Positions 1 to 8,740 are shown, numbered from the stretch's first letter. The stretch: 64,000 nucleotides of DNA from an uncultured Oscillospiraceae bacterium (GCA_900541905.1 UQLQ01000006.1:1-64000), one strand, 5' to 3'. A program made the numbers and translations. The notes: a model not told the origin generated them from the letters alone.

Positions 1-1235
1 TGGCGGTCTATCTCTTGTTTTCGGTTGCTTGCTTCCTTACCGTACATGAGCATTTCACCACGGAATAAAAAGGTTTCCAGCATTTGCGCTGCGCTTAATC
101 TACCATTGATTGTTTCAATCCATTCCGCACCGTCTCTGATGTAGTCAATCACTCGCTGACGTTCATCCATGTTCCTACATTCCTGTGCGTAATATCCTAT
201 TTTAACCGTATCCCCTATCTCAACTGTGCCGGCATCGGGAGATAAATTGCCGCTTAACAATTGCAGCAATGTAGATTTTCCGCACCCATTTTCTCCTACA
301 ATCCCAATTCTTCCGTTACGTGGAAGAATGTAGGAAAAATCTCGAATCAATACCTTATCTCCATAAGATTTGGAAATATGATTTACTTCTATGGTCTTTT
401 TTCCAAGACGCGTGCCCACTGAACTAATCTCTAATTGTTGAGACAGCTCCGGTGCCTCTTTGTCTCTCAGTGCTTCAAAACGTTCTACACGGGAACGGCT
501 CTTTGTTCCTCGCGCTTTCACTCCTCTTTGAATCCATTGTAATTCTTTTCTCAGCAAGCTTTGGCGTTTTCTTTCAGAACTGAGCACCATCTCCTCACGC
601 TGTGCTTTGCTCTCCAAATAACCGGAATAATTGCTTTCATATTGGTAAATTTGACCGTTGTTTACCTCTAGGATTTTATTGGAAACCCGATCAAGAAAAT
701 AACGGTCGTGGGTAATCATAAGCAATGCGCCTCTAAATTTCTGTAAGGTTTGCTCTAACCACGCAACCATATGATGGTCCAAATGGTTGGTAGGTTCATC
801 TAAAATCAATAAATCACACGGAGTAGCCAAAGCGCTTGCAATTGCTACCCGTTTTTTCTGTCCGCCTGACAATGTGGAAACATCCTGCTGAAAGTCAGAA
901 ATACCTAACTTTGTTAAAATAGACTTTGCTTCATATTCTTTCATCTGACGCAATTCTTCCGAAGCTCCTAAAAATACCTGCTGTAATACCGTATTTCCGG
1001 CTTGCATCATTGGCTGCTGAGGTAAATAATGAATGACCAGATGAGGTGTTTTTGTAATACTGCCGCTATCACATTGCTCTACGCCCGCAATCAGTTTCAG
1101 TAATGTAGATTTTCCCATTCCATTGCAACCTACTACACCAATTTTATCTCCCTGTTCCAAATAAAGGGAGACTCCTTTTAACAAAGGTTTGATTCCATAA
1201 CTTTTTTCTATTTTTTCCGCAGAAAGCAATAGCAT
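1..1235 (-). CDS. ABC-F family ATPase (Uup/Ybit-like), 3' end cut by window
   Basis: About 411 codons are visible from an ATG at 1235, preceded by AGGAGG. The protein has no membrane segment. It shows a first nucleotide-binding domain with Walker A GCNGMGKST, signature LSGGQKKRV and Walker B LLILDEPTNHLD, then a charged linker typical of ABC-F proteins (about residues 195-260), then a second Walker A GENGCGKST. The second signature and Walker B lie beyond the window. ABC-F proteins act on ribosomes as translation factors or antibiotic-protection factors rather than as transporters; the sequence does not say which. It diverges from iorA and has its own sigma-A-type promoter. Confidence 0.93.
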   Translation of the reverse strand, partial: MLLLSAEKIEKSYGIKPLLKGVSLYLEQGDKIGVVGCNGMGKSTLLKLIAGVEQCDSGSITKTPHLVIHYLPQQPMMQAGNTVLQQVFLGASEELRQMKEYEAKSILTKLGISDFQQDVSTLSGGQKKRVAIASALATPCDLLILDEPTNHLDHHMVAWLEQTLQKFRGALLMITHDRYFLDRVSNKILEVNNGQIYQYESNYSGYLESKAQREEMVLSSERKRQSLLRKELQWIQRGVKARGTKSRSRVERFEALRDKEAPELSQQLEISSVGTRLGKKTIEVNHISKSYGDKVLIRDFSYILPRNGRIGIVGENGCGKSTLLQLLSGNLSPDAGTVEIGDTVKIGYYAQECRNMDERQRVIDYIRDGAEWIETINGRLSAAQMLETFLFRGEMLMYGKEASNRKQEIDR

Positions 1236-1286
1236 ACGCTATCCTCCTTTTTCAAACGCTATGATATCACGTTTCTATGTATTTTG

Positions 1287-1315
1287 ATTATAGCATAAGA
1301 GAAAAACAAGGGCAA
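1287..1315 (-). promoter_or_regulatory. Sigma-A promoter for the ABC-F gene
   Basis: On the minus strand TTGCCC (1310-1315) and TATAAT (1287-1292) are separated by 17 bp, about 50 nt upstream of the ABC-F start. It lies in the 304-bp spacer shared with iorA, in which nothing else but the opposing iorA promoter is recognisable. Confidence 0.6.
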
Positions 1316-1424
1316 TTTTATACAAAAACATATTATAAAATACTGTAAATCCATATTTGCATTTTCAGAAAAAACACATTGTTTATTGTCGTCAAAAGAT
1401 GATGAAAAAGCCAGCAAATACGCC

Positions 1425-1453
1425 TTGCATTCAATATAGAAACATAGTAAAAT
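1425..1453 (+). promoter_or_regulatory. Candidate promoter for iorA operon
   Basis: TTGCAT (1425-1430) and TAAAAT (1448-1453) have a 17-bp spacer and lie about 90 nt before the iorA start. The leader between promoter and start shows no recognisable riboswitch or attenuator. Confidence 0.5.
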
Positions 1454-1539
1454 ACTGTTGAACATGTAATAAAAAATGCTAAGAAAATTTATGCAAAAAA
1501 TGAATGTACGAGCGGTTTTGGTCCGCACGGAGGTATATC

Positions 1540-3282
1540 ATGAAACAGCTATTATTAGGCAATGAGGCTGTAGCACGCGGGTTATACGAAGCCGGCGTGC
1601 GCGTAGTTTCCAGTTATCCCGGTACGCCCAGTACCGAAATTACGGAAGCAGCCGCAAAATTTGAAGAAATATATTGTGAATGGGCTCCCAATGAAAAAGT
1701 CGCAGCCGAAGTTGCTGCCGGCGCATCCATTGCAGGCGCTCGTTCTTTTTGCGCTATGAAACATGTTGGTTTGAACGTAGCGGCCGACCTTTTGTACACC
1801 ATATCTTACACAGGGGTAAACGGAGGCATGGTGATTGCTGTTGCAGATGACCCCGGCATGCACTCTTCTCAAAATGAGCAGGATTCCCGTCATCATGCCA
1901 TCGCCTCCAAGGTTCCTATGCTGGAACCTTCCGATTCTGCGGAATGCTGTTCTTTTACAAAACTTGCGTATTCTCTTTCAGAGGAATACGATACTCCTGT
2001 TATCATCCGCCTTTCCACCAGAATTTCTCACTCTTGCAGTATTGTAGATACACAGGACAGAGAAGAGATAGATTTAAAACCATATGAAAAACAGCCAAGC
2101 AAATATGTTGTTCTTCCTGCTTTTGCAAGAGCCAAACACCCTCTTGTAGAAGAAAGAACTAAAAAATTATCTCAATGGGCAGAAAACTGTGACATCAATC
2201 GTGTGGAAGACAACCACGCAAAAATTGGTGTGATTGTTTCAGGTGCAGCATACCAATACGCAAAAGAAGCGCTTGGTGATACCGTTTCTTATCTAAAACT
2301 GGGTATGGTACATCCCTTGCCGGTGGATTTGATACGTAATTTTGCAAAAATGGTCGAAACTGTATATGTTATTGAAGAACTTGACCCAATCATTGAGACC
2401 CACTGTAACCGAACTGGGGTTCCCGTTATAGGAAAAGAACTGTTTCCAATCTGCGGAGAACTTTCTCAAAAACTCATCAAAAAACTTATGCTTCACCAGG
2501 AAGACGAAGTATTGTCATTAGATGAGCCAACTCCTGTACGTCCTCCTGTGATGTGCTGCGGTTGCCCGCACAGAGGAGTCTTTTATGAGTTAAAGAAAGC
2601 AAACGTATTTGTAAGCGGAGATATTGGTTGTTACACCTTGGGCGCTTCTGCCCCATTAAATGCGATGGATACCTGTTTGTGTATGGGCGGTTCTGTATCC
2701 GGTCTGCACGGATTCAACAAAGCGCGTGGTGCAGAGGGAGAGAAAAAATCAGTTGCTGTCATTGGAGATTCCACCTTTATGCATTCCGGTATCACAGGTC
2801 TGATTGACATTACCTATAACAAGAGTAATTCCGTTGTTATTATCCTAGACAACTCTACTACCGGCATGACGGGTCATCAGCAAAACCCGACTACCGGAAA
2901 AAATATTTATAACGAACCGGCTGCTGCTGTAGACTTGGAAGCACTATGCACAGCTGTGGGCGTACAGCGTGTTACCGTTGTAGACCCTTTTAATTTAAAA
3001 CAAGTACGCACTGTTTTAAAAGAAGAACTGGCTGCAGAAGAACCATCCGTAATTATAGCGCGCCGTCCTTGTGCACTGCTGAAAACCGTCAAGCATAACC
3101 CTCCTCTTTTCATCAATCCCGAAAAATGCGTGGGATGCCGTGCATGTCTGGGTATTGGCTGCCCTGCTATCAGCATGAAAAACAGAAAAGCTGTCATTGA
3201 TGCTACTCAATGCGTAGGCTGCGGTGTATGCGTTGGACTATGTGGAGTCAAAGCCATTGGCAAGCAGGAGGTAGTATCATGA
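1540..3282 (+). CDS. iorA: Indolepyruvate:ferredoxin oxidoreductase, alpha subunit
   Basis: This 580-aa catalytic subunit oxidatively decarboxylates aryl-pyruvates (indolepyruvate, phenylpyruvate, 4-hydroxyphenylpyruvate) to aryl-acetyl-CoA with reduction of ferredoxin. Seen in order: an N-terminal pyruvate-oxidoreductase fold with SSYPGTPSTEI, a thiamine-pyrophosphate-binding region with GDIGCYTLG, GDSTFMHSGI and the GMTGHQQNP stretch, then two C-terminal 4Fe-4S clusters (CVGCRACLGIGC and CVGCGVCVGLC). The ATG at 1540 follows GGAGG at 1529-1533; an upstream in-frame codon at 1504 lacks such a site. The stop overlaps the iorB start (ATGA), so the two are translationally coupled. Confidence 0.96.
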   Translation: MKQLLLGNEAVARGLYEAGVRVVSSYPGTPSTEITEAAAKFEEIYCEWAPNEKVAAEVAAGASIAGARSFCAMKHVGLNVAADLLYTISYTGVNGGMVIAVADDPGMHSSQNEQDSRHHAIASKVPMLEPSDSAECCSFTKLAYSLSEEYDTPVIIRLSTRISHSCSIVDTQDREEIDLKPYEKQPSKYVVLPAFARAKHPLVEERTKKLSQWAENCDINRVEDNHAKIGVIVSGAAYQYAKEALGDTVSYLKLGMVHPLPVDLIRNFAKMVETVYVIEELDPIIETHCNRTGVPVIGKELFPICGELSQKLIKKLMLHQEDEVLSLDEPTPVRPPVMCCGCPHRGVFYELKKANVFVSGDIGCYTLGASAPLNAMDTCLCMGGSVSGLHGFNKARGAEGEKKSVAVIGDSTFMHSGITGLIDITYNKSNSVVIILDNSTTGMTGHQQNPTTGKNIYNEPAAAVDLEALCTAVGVQRVTVVDPFNLKQVRTVLKEELAAEEPSVIIARRPCALLKTVKHNPPLFINPEKCVGCRACLGIGCPAISMKNRKAVIDATQCVGCGVCVGLCGVKAIGKQEVVS

Positions 3283-3857
3283 AACAAAGTGTAAAAAGCG
3301 TCGTGATTGTGGGGGTTGGCGGTCAAGGCACGCTGCTGGCCAGCCGAGTACTTGGTGCAGCTATGCTGAATCAAAGATACGATGTAAAAATGTCAGAAGT
3401 ACACGGAATGAGTCAACGCGGCGGCTCTGTTGTTACGTATGTACGTTATGGAGACAAGGTATATTCTCCTGTAATTGAACACGGAGAAGCCGATGTGATT
3501 TTGGCTTTTGAACTGCTGGAAGCCGGAAGATATTTGCCCTGGCTGAAAAAAGGCGGTGTAATTATTGCCAATACACAACAAATTGACCCAATGCCTGTAA
3601 TTACAGGAGCAGCTTCTTATCCTGAACATTTAGAAAAGCAAATTGCAGATAAAGGAGCGCATTTACTTGCATTTGATGCTTTGGAATTAGCACAGCAAGC
3701 AGGTTCAGTCAAAGCAGTAAATGTGGTTCTGTTGGGTGCTATGGCAAAACAGCTGGATATTGACAAACAAGTTTGGCTAGACACCATCAAGGCAACTGTA
3801 CCTGCTAAATTTATTGAAATGAATGAAAAAGCATTTGTATTAGGTTATAACTCCTAG
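3279..3857 (+). CDS. iorB: Indolepyruvate:ferredoxin oxidoreductase, beta subunit
   Basis: A 192-aa gamma-domain-type subunit that pairs with IorA. It begins with a nucleotide-binding-like GVGGQGTLLASRVLG and carries the family motif SEVHGMSQRGGSV. The ATG at 3279 overlaps the iorA stop codon and has GGAGG just upstream inside iorA. Length is normal for the family. The reading frame is open upstream to 3210, but the family N-terminus and ribosome site support 3279. Confidence 0.95.
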   Translation: MKQSVKSVVIVGVGGQGTLLASRVLGAAMLNQRYDVKMSEVHGMSQRGGSVVTYVRYGDKVYSPVIEHGEADVILAFELLEAGRYLPWLKKGGVIIANTQQIDPMPVITGAASYPEHLEKQIADKGAHLLAFDALELAQQAGSVKAVNVVLLGAMAKQLDIDKQVWLDTIKATVPAKFIEMNEKAFVLGYNS

Positions 3858-3899
3858 TATCATAGTAACAATAATAAGTAAATCAAAGGGGAACTTGGA

Positions 3900-5213
3900 A
3901 TGTCTGTACCAAAACAATATTTAGATCCTGAAATAGAATGTGCATCTACTGACGAAATGCGTCAACTTCAGACCGAACGTTTAAAACACATGGTCAAACA
4001 TGCATATGAAAACGTACCTCTGTACCAAGAGCGAATGGATGCTATGGGGGTATCTCCCGATGATATTCACTCTATTGACGACCTGCATAAACTGCCATTT
4101 ACAGTAAAAGATGATTTGAGAAATACATATCCTTTTGGCATGTTTGCTGTTCCAAAAGAAAAATTGGTGCGAATTCATGCATCTTCCGGTACTACAGGAA
4201 AACAAACTGTTGTAGGTTATACCAAAAATGACATTGATGTATGGTCTCGTTCTGTTGCACGCGCGCTTACCAGCATTGGTACTACAAAATCCGATTATGT
4301 CCATGTTTCTTATGGTTATGGCCTGTTTACAGGAGGGTTGGGGCTGCACTATGGAGCGGAATATATGGGTGCAACCGCAATTCCTGTTTCTTCAGGAAAT
4401 ACAAAACGCCAAGTACAAATTTTACAGGATTACGGTTCTAATATTTTATGCTGTACACCTTCTTACGCTATGTATATTGGGGAAACCGCAAGAGATATGG
4501 GGATTGATACAAAGCAGCTTCCTGTACGCGCTGGCTTTTTTGGCGCTGAACCTTGGACAGAACACATGCGTCAGGAGCTGGAAGCAATTTTAAATATCAA
4601 GGCATATGATATTTACGGTTTGTCTGAAATTGCAGGTCCCGGCGTAGCATTTGAATGCCCGGCACAACAAGGTATGCATATTAACGAAGATTTTTTCTAT
4701 CCTGAAATTATTGATCCTGATACGGAAGAAGTTCTTCCTGACGGAGAATTTGGAGAGCTGGTATTTACCTGCATCGGCAAGGAAGCGTTACCCTTAATTC
4801 GCTACCGTACTCGCGATATTTGTAAATTGGAACGCGGTACGTGCTCTTGTGGCAGAACATTGGTAAAGATGTGCAAACCAAAAGGCAGAACAGACGATAT
4901 GTTAATTATTCGTGGTATCAATGTATTTCCATCTCAAATTGAAGCCGTTCTTTTATCCCTTAATATGGACCCCAACTATCAAATTGTGGTAGACCGTGCC
5001 AATAATACGGATAGCTTAGAGGTACAAGTAGAAATGACAGCCGACATGTTCCAAGATACATTGAAAAGCTTAACGGAAATTGAAAGAAAAATTGCCTGTG
5101 CATTGCAATCCATACTAAATATTTCTGCAAAAGTGCGCTTGTTGGAACCAAAATCAATACCGCGTTCAGAGGGAAAAGCGAAACGCGTGATTGATAATCG
5201 CCATTTGACATAA
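3900..5213 (+). CDS. paaK: Phenylacetate-CoA ligase (aryl-acetate:CoA ligase)
   Basis: A 437-aa AMP-forming ligase that interconverts aryl-acetates and their CoA thioesters. It shows the adenylation P-loop motif ASSGTTGKQ (about residues 88-96), the YGLSEIAGPG A5-like motif, and the C-terminal RTDDMLIIRGINVFPSQIE hinge typical of PaaK. It follows iorB by 42 bp, with AGGGGA before the ATG. In this context it most likely converts the aryl-acetyl-CoA made by IorAB to aryl-acetate plus ATP, or runs in the other direction. The family and the iorAB association are well known; the direction is inference. Confidence 0.94.
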   Translation: MSVPKQYLDPEIECASTDEMRQLQTERLKHMVKHAYENVPLYQERMDAMGVSPDDIHSIDDLHKLPFTVKDDLRNTYPFGMFAVPKEKLVRIHASSGTTGKQTVVGYTKNDIDVWSRSVARALTSIGTTKSDYVHVSYGYGLFTGGLGLHYGAEYMGATAIPVSSGNTKRQVQILQDYGSNILCCTPSYAMYIGETARDMGIDTKQLPVRAGFFGAEPWTEHMRQELEAILNIKAYDIYGLSEIAGPGVAFECPAQQGMHINEDFFYPEIIDPDTEEVLPDGEFGELVFTCIGKEALPLIRYRTRDICKLERGTCSCGRTLVKMCKPKGRTDDMLIIRGINVFPSQIEAVLLSLNMDPNYQIVVDRANNTDSLEVQVEMTADMFQDTLKSLTEIERKIACALQSILNISAKVRLLEPKSIPRSEGKAKRVIDNRHLT

Positions 5214-5296
5214 ATTTTTAGTTACAAATACATATATTCGCTTTTGCGATAAGTATATCCCTTCTATTGATAAGCAAAGAAAAGAGGAATTTTCAT

Positions 5297-5728
5297 ATGC
5301 AATTAAAACAAATTTCTGTATTTCTGGAGAATAAATCCGGCCGTTTGTCACGAGTCACCCAAATTTTAAAAGAAGCTGATATCGATATTTTGGCTCTTTG
5401 TGTAGCAGATTCCAATGAATATGGTATTTTACGTATGATAGTGGATAAACCAGCAAAGGCTATGGAAGAACTGGAAAAGGCCAAATTTACAGTTTCGTTG
5501 ACAAAAGTAATTGGAGTTGCAATACCGGACAATGCAGGCGGATTATCCACTGTGATTGAATTGCTGGCAAAACAACATATTAGTATGGAATATATTTACG
5601 CATTTACAAGCCGTAAAATTGGTGAGGCAATTATCATATTACGCGTGGAAGACACATCCGCTGCGATTGACGTTTTAACAAATCATGATTTCAAACTATT
5701 AACCCATAAAGAAGTTTTAAAAGAATAA
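5297..5728 (+). CDS. Tandem ACT-domain protein
   Basis: A 143-aa soluble protein made of two ACT domains (about residues 1-68 and 69-143). The first starts with LKQISVFLENKSGRLSRVTQ, the second with GVAIPDNAGGLSTVIELLA. ACT domains bind amino acids or related small ligands. Proteins of this type often lie next to iorAB-paaK, suggesting ligand sensing for aromatic amino-acid catabolism, but no reaction is known. The ATG at 5297 follows GAGGAA; an upstream in-frame start at 5267 has no site. It is the last gene before a strong terminator. Confidence 0.88.
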   Translation: MQLKQISVFLENKSGRLSRVTQILKEADIDILALCVADSNEYGILRMIVDKPAKAMEELEKAKFTVSLTKVIGVAIPDNAGGLSTVIELLAKQHISMEYIYAFTSRKIGEAIIILRVEDTSAAIDVLTNHDFKLLTHKEVLKE

Positions 5729-5730
5729 AA

Positions 5731-5767
5731 AGAGGAGGTTTTCCAATTGGAAAACCTCCTCTTTTTG
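5731..5767. terminator. Bidirectional intrinsic terminator
   Basis: A 14-bp perfect stem (5731-5744 with 5749-5762, loop AATT) is flanked by an A-run and a T-run, so it can stop both the iorAB cluster and the converging MerR gene. Confidence 0.9.
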
Positions 5768-5771
5768 TATT

Positions 5772-6578
5772 TCACCTTTCATCGTCTATTTCTGCTACTT
5801 CTCCCAAAAATATTTGTATTTGGTAGTTCCACTGCAAAATTCCGGTAATGACAACCATCTGTACAATAAATTCAGGATTTTTTCCGTACTTTTGTTTTAT
5901 AATATCCAGCAGTTTCTTTAAAATATCCTCTCTGTCTTCTTCACTGCAATTAGCACAAATATAGGTACCTGATGGCAGAACTACCAAATCCTTTTTACTT
6001 GGATATTGTATACACACTGCAAACAAAGACGATTTACCGTCTTTTGTATAAATTCCTGCCAAATCTTCAAACGAATATTTTTGCTTTTGCAAATCATTTG
6101 TCTGCTCGTAAAAGTGGCTGTGATAATTCCATAAATTGCTTAATGTAGGCTGTTGCATAGAATTCGACAATAAAATAACACGTTCATCTATTTGTTGATA
6201 GAAAATTTCCTGCCGCATCTGTTTACCATTCTGCTTTTTCTCATAATCTTCCCTTGCCAATTGTATTTTTGATTTCGCATATTTTAATTGTTCTATTTTT
6301 TGATTTGCTTTTTCCTCTGCCCGCTTTAAAAATTCAATAATTTCTTCCAGATTATCATACTCCAGCACTTTTTTAATTTCTTTTAAAGATAAATCCATAC
6401 AGCGCAATGCTTGTATTGTATTTAATCGAACAATTTCTTGCTCAGAATAATATCTATAACCTGACCATGGATTTTTTTCGCACGGTTTTACCAAATCAAT
6501 TCTGTCATAATGGCGCAGTGTTTCACTGGTAAAACCAACAATTTTGGCCGCCTCACTGATAGAAAAGCAGTTGATCAT
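5772..6578 (-). CDS. MerR-family transcriptional regulator with C-terminal ligand domain
   Basis: A 268-aa regulator. The N-terminal winged helix-turn-helix shows FSISEAAKIVGFTSETLRHY and GYRYYSEQEIVRLN, followed by the dimerisation coiled coil (about residues 75-115) and a C-terminal domain resembling GyrI-type effector-binding domains, as in BmrR. The ATG at 6578 is preceded by AGAGGTG; the frame extends upstream only to a TTG at 6608 without a ribosome site. It diverges from a lipoprotein gene through a promoter with a 19-bp spacer, the layout of MerR targets. The effector is unknown; there are no N-terminal metal-binding cysteines to suggest a metal sensor. Confidence 0.9.
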   Translation of the reverse strand: MINCFSISEAAKIVGFTSETLRHYDRIDLVKPCEKNPWSGYRYYSEQEIVRLNTIQALRCMDLSLKEIKKVLEYDNLEEIIEFLKRAEEKANQKIEQLKYAKSKIQLAREDYEKKQNGKQMRQEIFYQQIDERVILLSNSMQQPTLSNLWNYHSHFYEQTNDLQKQKYSFEDLAGIYTKDGKSSLFAVCIQYPSKKDLVVLPSGTYICANCSEEDREDILKKLLDIIKQKYGKNPEFIVQMVVITGILQWNYQIQIFLGEVAEIDDER

Positions 6579-6588
6579 TTTACACCTC

Positions 6589-6650
6589 TTGACTCTTGTG
6601 TTACACAAAGGTTTATATTTATATTATAATCAAACTTTTTAGAAAATCAA
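6589..6650. promoter_or_regulatory. Divergent MerR-type promoter/operator
   Basis: On the plus strand TTGACT (6589-6594) and TATATT (6614-6619) are 19 bp apart, the long spacer typical of MerR-activated promoters. A perfect dyad TTGTGTTACACAA (6596-6608) lies within the spacer. On the minus strand TTGATT (6645-6650), a 16-bp spacer and TATAAT (6623-6628) form a normal promoter for the regulator gene itself. The dyad would sit just downstream of the regulator start site, allowing autorepression. Confidence 0.7.
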
Positions 6651-6675
6651 TGAAATCATACTATCAGGAGGAAAC

Positions 6676-7422
6676 ATGAAAAAAATTATTACTATGATTG
6701 GATTATTTTGTATCAGCATGGTCGTCTTGTCGGGCTGTTCTACCAAACAAACTGACTTTACAGAAAAAAATTATACTGTTGACAGCTCACAAATTCAGTC
6801 TATTAACATTGATGCCATTGACAGAAAGATTGATGTGGAACTATCTGATGACGATCAAATTTATATTGATTATTATGAAAGTGAAAAAGAATTTTTTAAC
6901 ATTGAAGTTTCTGATGACCATACCCTTACCATGTCATACGATACTGAAAAGCAATGGACAGGTTATATTGGCTTTAGCGCTCCCTTGCAGAATCGTACCA
7001 TCCGCTTACGAATTCCTCAAAATCTACTATCTTCATTGACTGTTAAAACAACAAATGAGGATATTACACTGCCGTCACTTACTGTCACTGATTCTGTTTC
7101 AATGTATGTAAACCATGGAAATATTCAATTTAACACATTAGATGCGCGCAATACCATTTCATTGGAAACGAAGAATGGCAATATAAATGGAACCATATTA
7201 GGCAGTTACGATGACTTTACTATAGAAAGCTTTGCTAAAAAAGGAGAAAATAACCTGCCTGAATCTAAAGCAGGAGGTAACAAAATATTAAAAGTGTTTA
7301 CCAATAACGGTGATATTCAAATAGATATAAAAAATAAGTCTTTTAACAAAGGCAATAAAAAAAGAGTCTTTCCAAGTGAAAGACTCTCTTTTTTATTATT
7401 TTATCTCTTGTTCTATTCCTAA
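6676..7422 (+). CDS. DUF4097-like beta-helical lipoprotein
   Basis: A 248-aa secreted lipoprotein. The signal peptide ends in the lipobox VVLSGC (Cys about residue 20). The body is made of short beta repeats with NGNI/NGDI turns, as in the DUF4097 (putative adhesin/auto-transporter-like beta-helix) family. The ATG follows AGGAGG. The true family-like sequence seems to end near DIQIDIKNKS; the last 20 or so codons run through the hairpin terminator and overlap the stop of the converging XRE gene by 27 bp, suggesting loss of the original stop codon. It is likely controlled by the divergent MerR regulator, perhaps in response to envelope-active compounds (inference). Confidence 0.82.
   Translation: MKKIITMIGLFCISMVVLSGCSTKQTDFTEKNYTVDSSQIQSINIDAIDRKIDVELSDDDQIYIDYYESEKEFFNIEVSDDHTLTMSYDTEKQWTGYIGFSAPLQNRTIRLRIPQNLLSSLTVKTTNEDITLPSLTVTDSVSMYVNHGNIQFNTLDARNTISLETKNGNINGTILGSYDDFTIESFAKKGENNLPESKAGGNKILKVFTNNGDIQIDIKNKSFNKGNKKRVFPSERLSFLLFYLLFYS
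7357..7394. terminator. Bidirectional terminator lying inside the lipoprotein reading frame
   Basis: A 10-bp stem AGAGTCTTTC (7363-7372) pairs with 7378-7387 around a 5-nt loop, with an A-run on the left and a T-run on the right. It serves both converging genes. Confidence 0.85.
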
Positions 7423-7638
7423 AAACAACGGACTGTCGAAAAAGTCGGTCACTGTAATTTCCAAACCATCACAAATTTTTTGAATGGTTGATATGGTGGT
7501 ACTGTTATTTCTGCCACTCATAATGTTGTTTAAAGTCGATTGAGTAATTCCGCTGATATTAGCCAGTTTATTAATAGTGATATGTTTTTCTTCACACAGC
7601 TCTGCAATTCTTTCTCTTACTGCTTGACCAACGTTCAT
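7396..7638 (-). CDS. Small XRE-family helix-turn-helix regulator
   Basis: An 80-aa single-domain Cro/CI-type repressor. The helix-turn-helix is ITINKLANISGITQSTLNNI (about residues 20-39), followed by a GLEITVTDFF helix that is the usual end of the fold. The ATG at 7638 has AGAGAGG at good spacing; a TTG two codons upstream lacks one. No sensor domain is present, so the regulated target is unknown. It diverges from the SLOG gene. Confidence 0.88.
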   Translation of the reverse strand: MNVGQAVRERIAELCEEKHITINKLANISGITQSTLNNIMSGRNNSTTISTIQKICDGLEITVTDFFDSPLFLGIEQEIK

Positions 7639-7711
7639 ATGCAACCTCTCTAATTTATTTCCGCTTATTTAAGATTAACTTATTTTTTCCATTTTGCTAA
7701 CCCCAAATGAG

Positions 7712-7739
7712 TTTACAAAATCAAAATATGTGGTAAAAT
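7712..7739 (+). promoter_or_regulatory. Promoter for the SLOG-family gene
   Basis: TTTACA (7712-7717) and TAAAAT (7734-7739) with a 16-bp spacer lie 28 nt before the start codon. Confidence 0.5.
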
Positions 7740-7766
7740 AATAAATATGTAAAAAGGAAGATGCAC

Positions 7767-8243
7767 ATGAATGAACAAACATGCTGTTTTAGCGGGCATA
7801 GACGCTTACCTAAAAAAGAAATATTACATATACATAATTCATTGGTAAAACATATTTTAAAACTAATTCATATTGGTGTAGATACTTTTATTTGCGGAGG
7901 AGCGTTGGGTTTTGATACACTTGCGGCATTGGCTGTGTTAAAGATACGTTCTATTTATCCTCATATACAGCTGAATCTGGCATTGCCGTCTCCACAGCAA
8001 ACAAACGGATGGGATACAAACGATATTGAAGTATATCAAACCATTTTAAAACAAGCCAATCAAATTATTTATATGTCTCAGGAACATCACAGCGGATGCA
8101 TGCATATGCGTAATCATTATATGATAGATAACAGCTTGTACTGCATTTGTTACCTAGTAAATCAAACCGGCGGGACAGCCTACACTGTACAATATGCAAA
8201 AAAGAAAAACAGATACATTTTTAATATTGCCAATGAATCATAA
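7767..8243 (+). CDS. SLOG-family (DUF1273/YpsA-like) nucleotide-binding protein
   Basis: A 158-aa Rossmann-like protein. It opens with CCFSGHRRLP, contains FICGGALGFDTLAA and GGTAYTVQYA, all marks of the SLOG superfamily that binds nucleotide-derived ligands (relatives: DprA, LOG, YpsA). The function of this subgroup is not established. The ATG at 7767 leaves proper spacing to AAGGAAG; the ATG at 7761 is directly adjacent to that site and so unlikely. It is a single-gene unit closed by a terminator. Confidence 0.82.
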   Translation: MNEQTCCFSGHRRLPKKEILHIHNSLVKHILKLIHIGVDTFICGGALGFDTLAALAVLKIRSIYPHIQLNLALPSPQQTNGWDTNDIEVYQTILKQANQIIYMSQEHHSGCMHMRNHYMIDNSLYCICYLVNQTGGTAYTVQYAKKKNRYIFNIANES

Positions 8244-8272
8244 TTTATTTAAAATAGCACTACCAGAATCAT

Positions 8273-8304
8273 AAAAGGCAGCCATTAAATGGCTGCCTTT
8301 TATG
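8273..8304 (+). terminator. Intrinsic terminator after SLOG gene
   Basis: A 13-bp perfect stem (8273-8285 with 8289-8301) carries a 3-nt loop and ends in T residues. Confidence 0.85.
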
Positions 8305-8337
8305 ATAAACAGTTGTAAAAATAAACCAGTTTACTAA

Positions 8338-8740
8338 CTATGTATATTCTTTTCACAATCTTTTTAAGAAGTAATATGCTCTCTTAAGCAAAATTAAATC
8401 CTTGTCATAGTATTTTCATAAATATATTGCTTACACCCGATTAACTCCTGTAATAAAACAGAAATAGACATTGTTTTATATTTTCCCAAATAAATAACAT
8501 CATTCTTTTTCAAAATATCATTGCATATGGTAACTCACCAAAACTGCACTGCCATCTTGAAAATTCATTTACGTCTCCTACTTAATCCCTATTTGTAAAC
8601 TATTAACCTCTATCCACACTGCATTACTCCAACGTTTCAAATAAAATAACGTCTAAATTGTATTTACAAAACTGTTTTATGATTTCATAATCAGCACTAC
8701 GATAAGAGAACTTGTAAATTGAACCACGAGACCTACTGTA
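8338..8740 (-). pseudogene. Decayed coding remnants, family unknown
   Basis: This fills the 578-bp gap before the EF-G-like gene. On the minus strand, one frame reads 37 protein-like codons (including FSYRSADYEIIKQFCKYNL, about 8740-8627) to a stop. Downstream, an ATG at 8568 with AGGAGA opens 16 codons to a stop, and shifting frame at that point gives a further run containing DILKKNDVIYLGKYKTM. The pattern of protein-like stretches broken by stops and frame changes suggests one or two dead genes. I cannot name the ancestor, and chance ORFs in AT-rich DNA remain possible. Confidence 0.35.
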
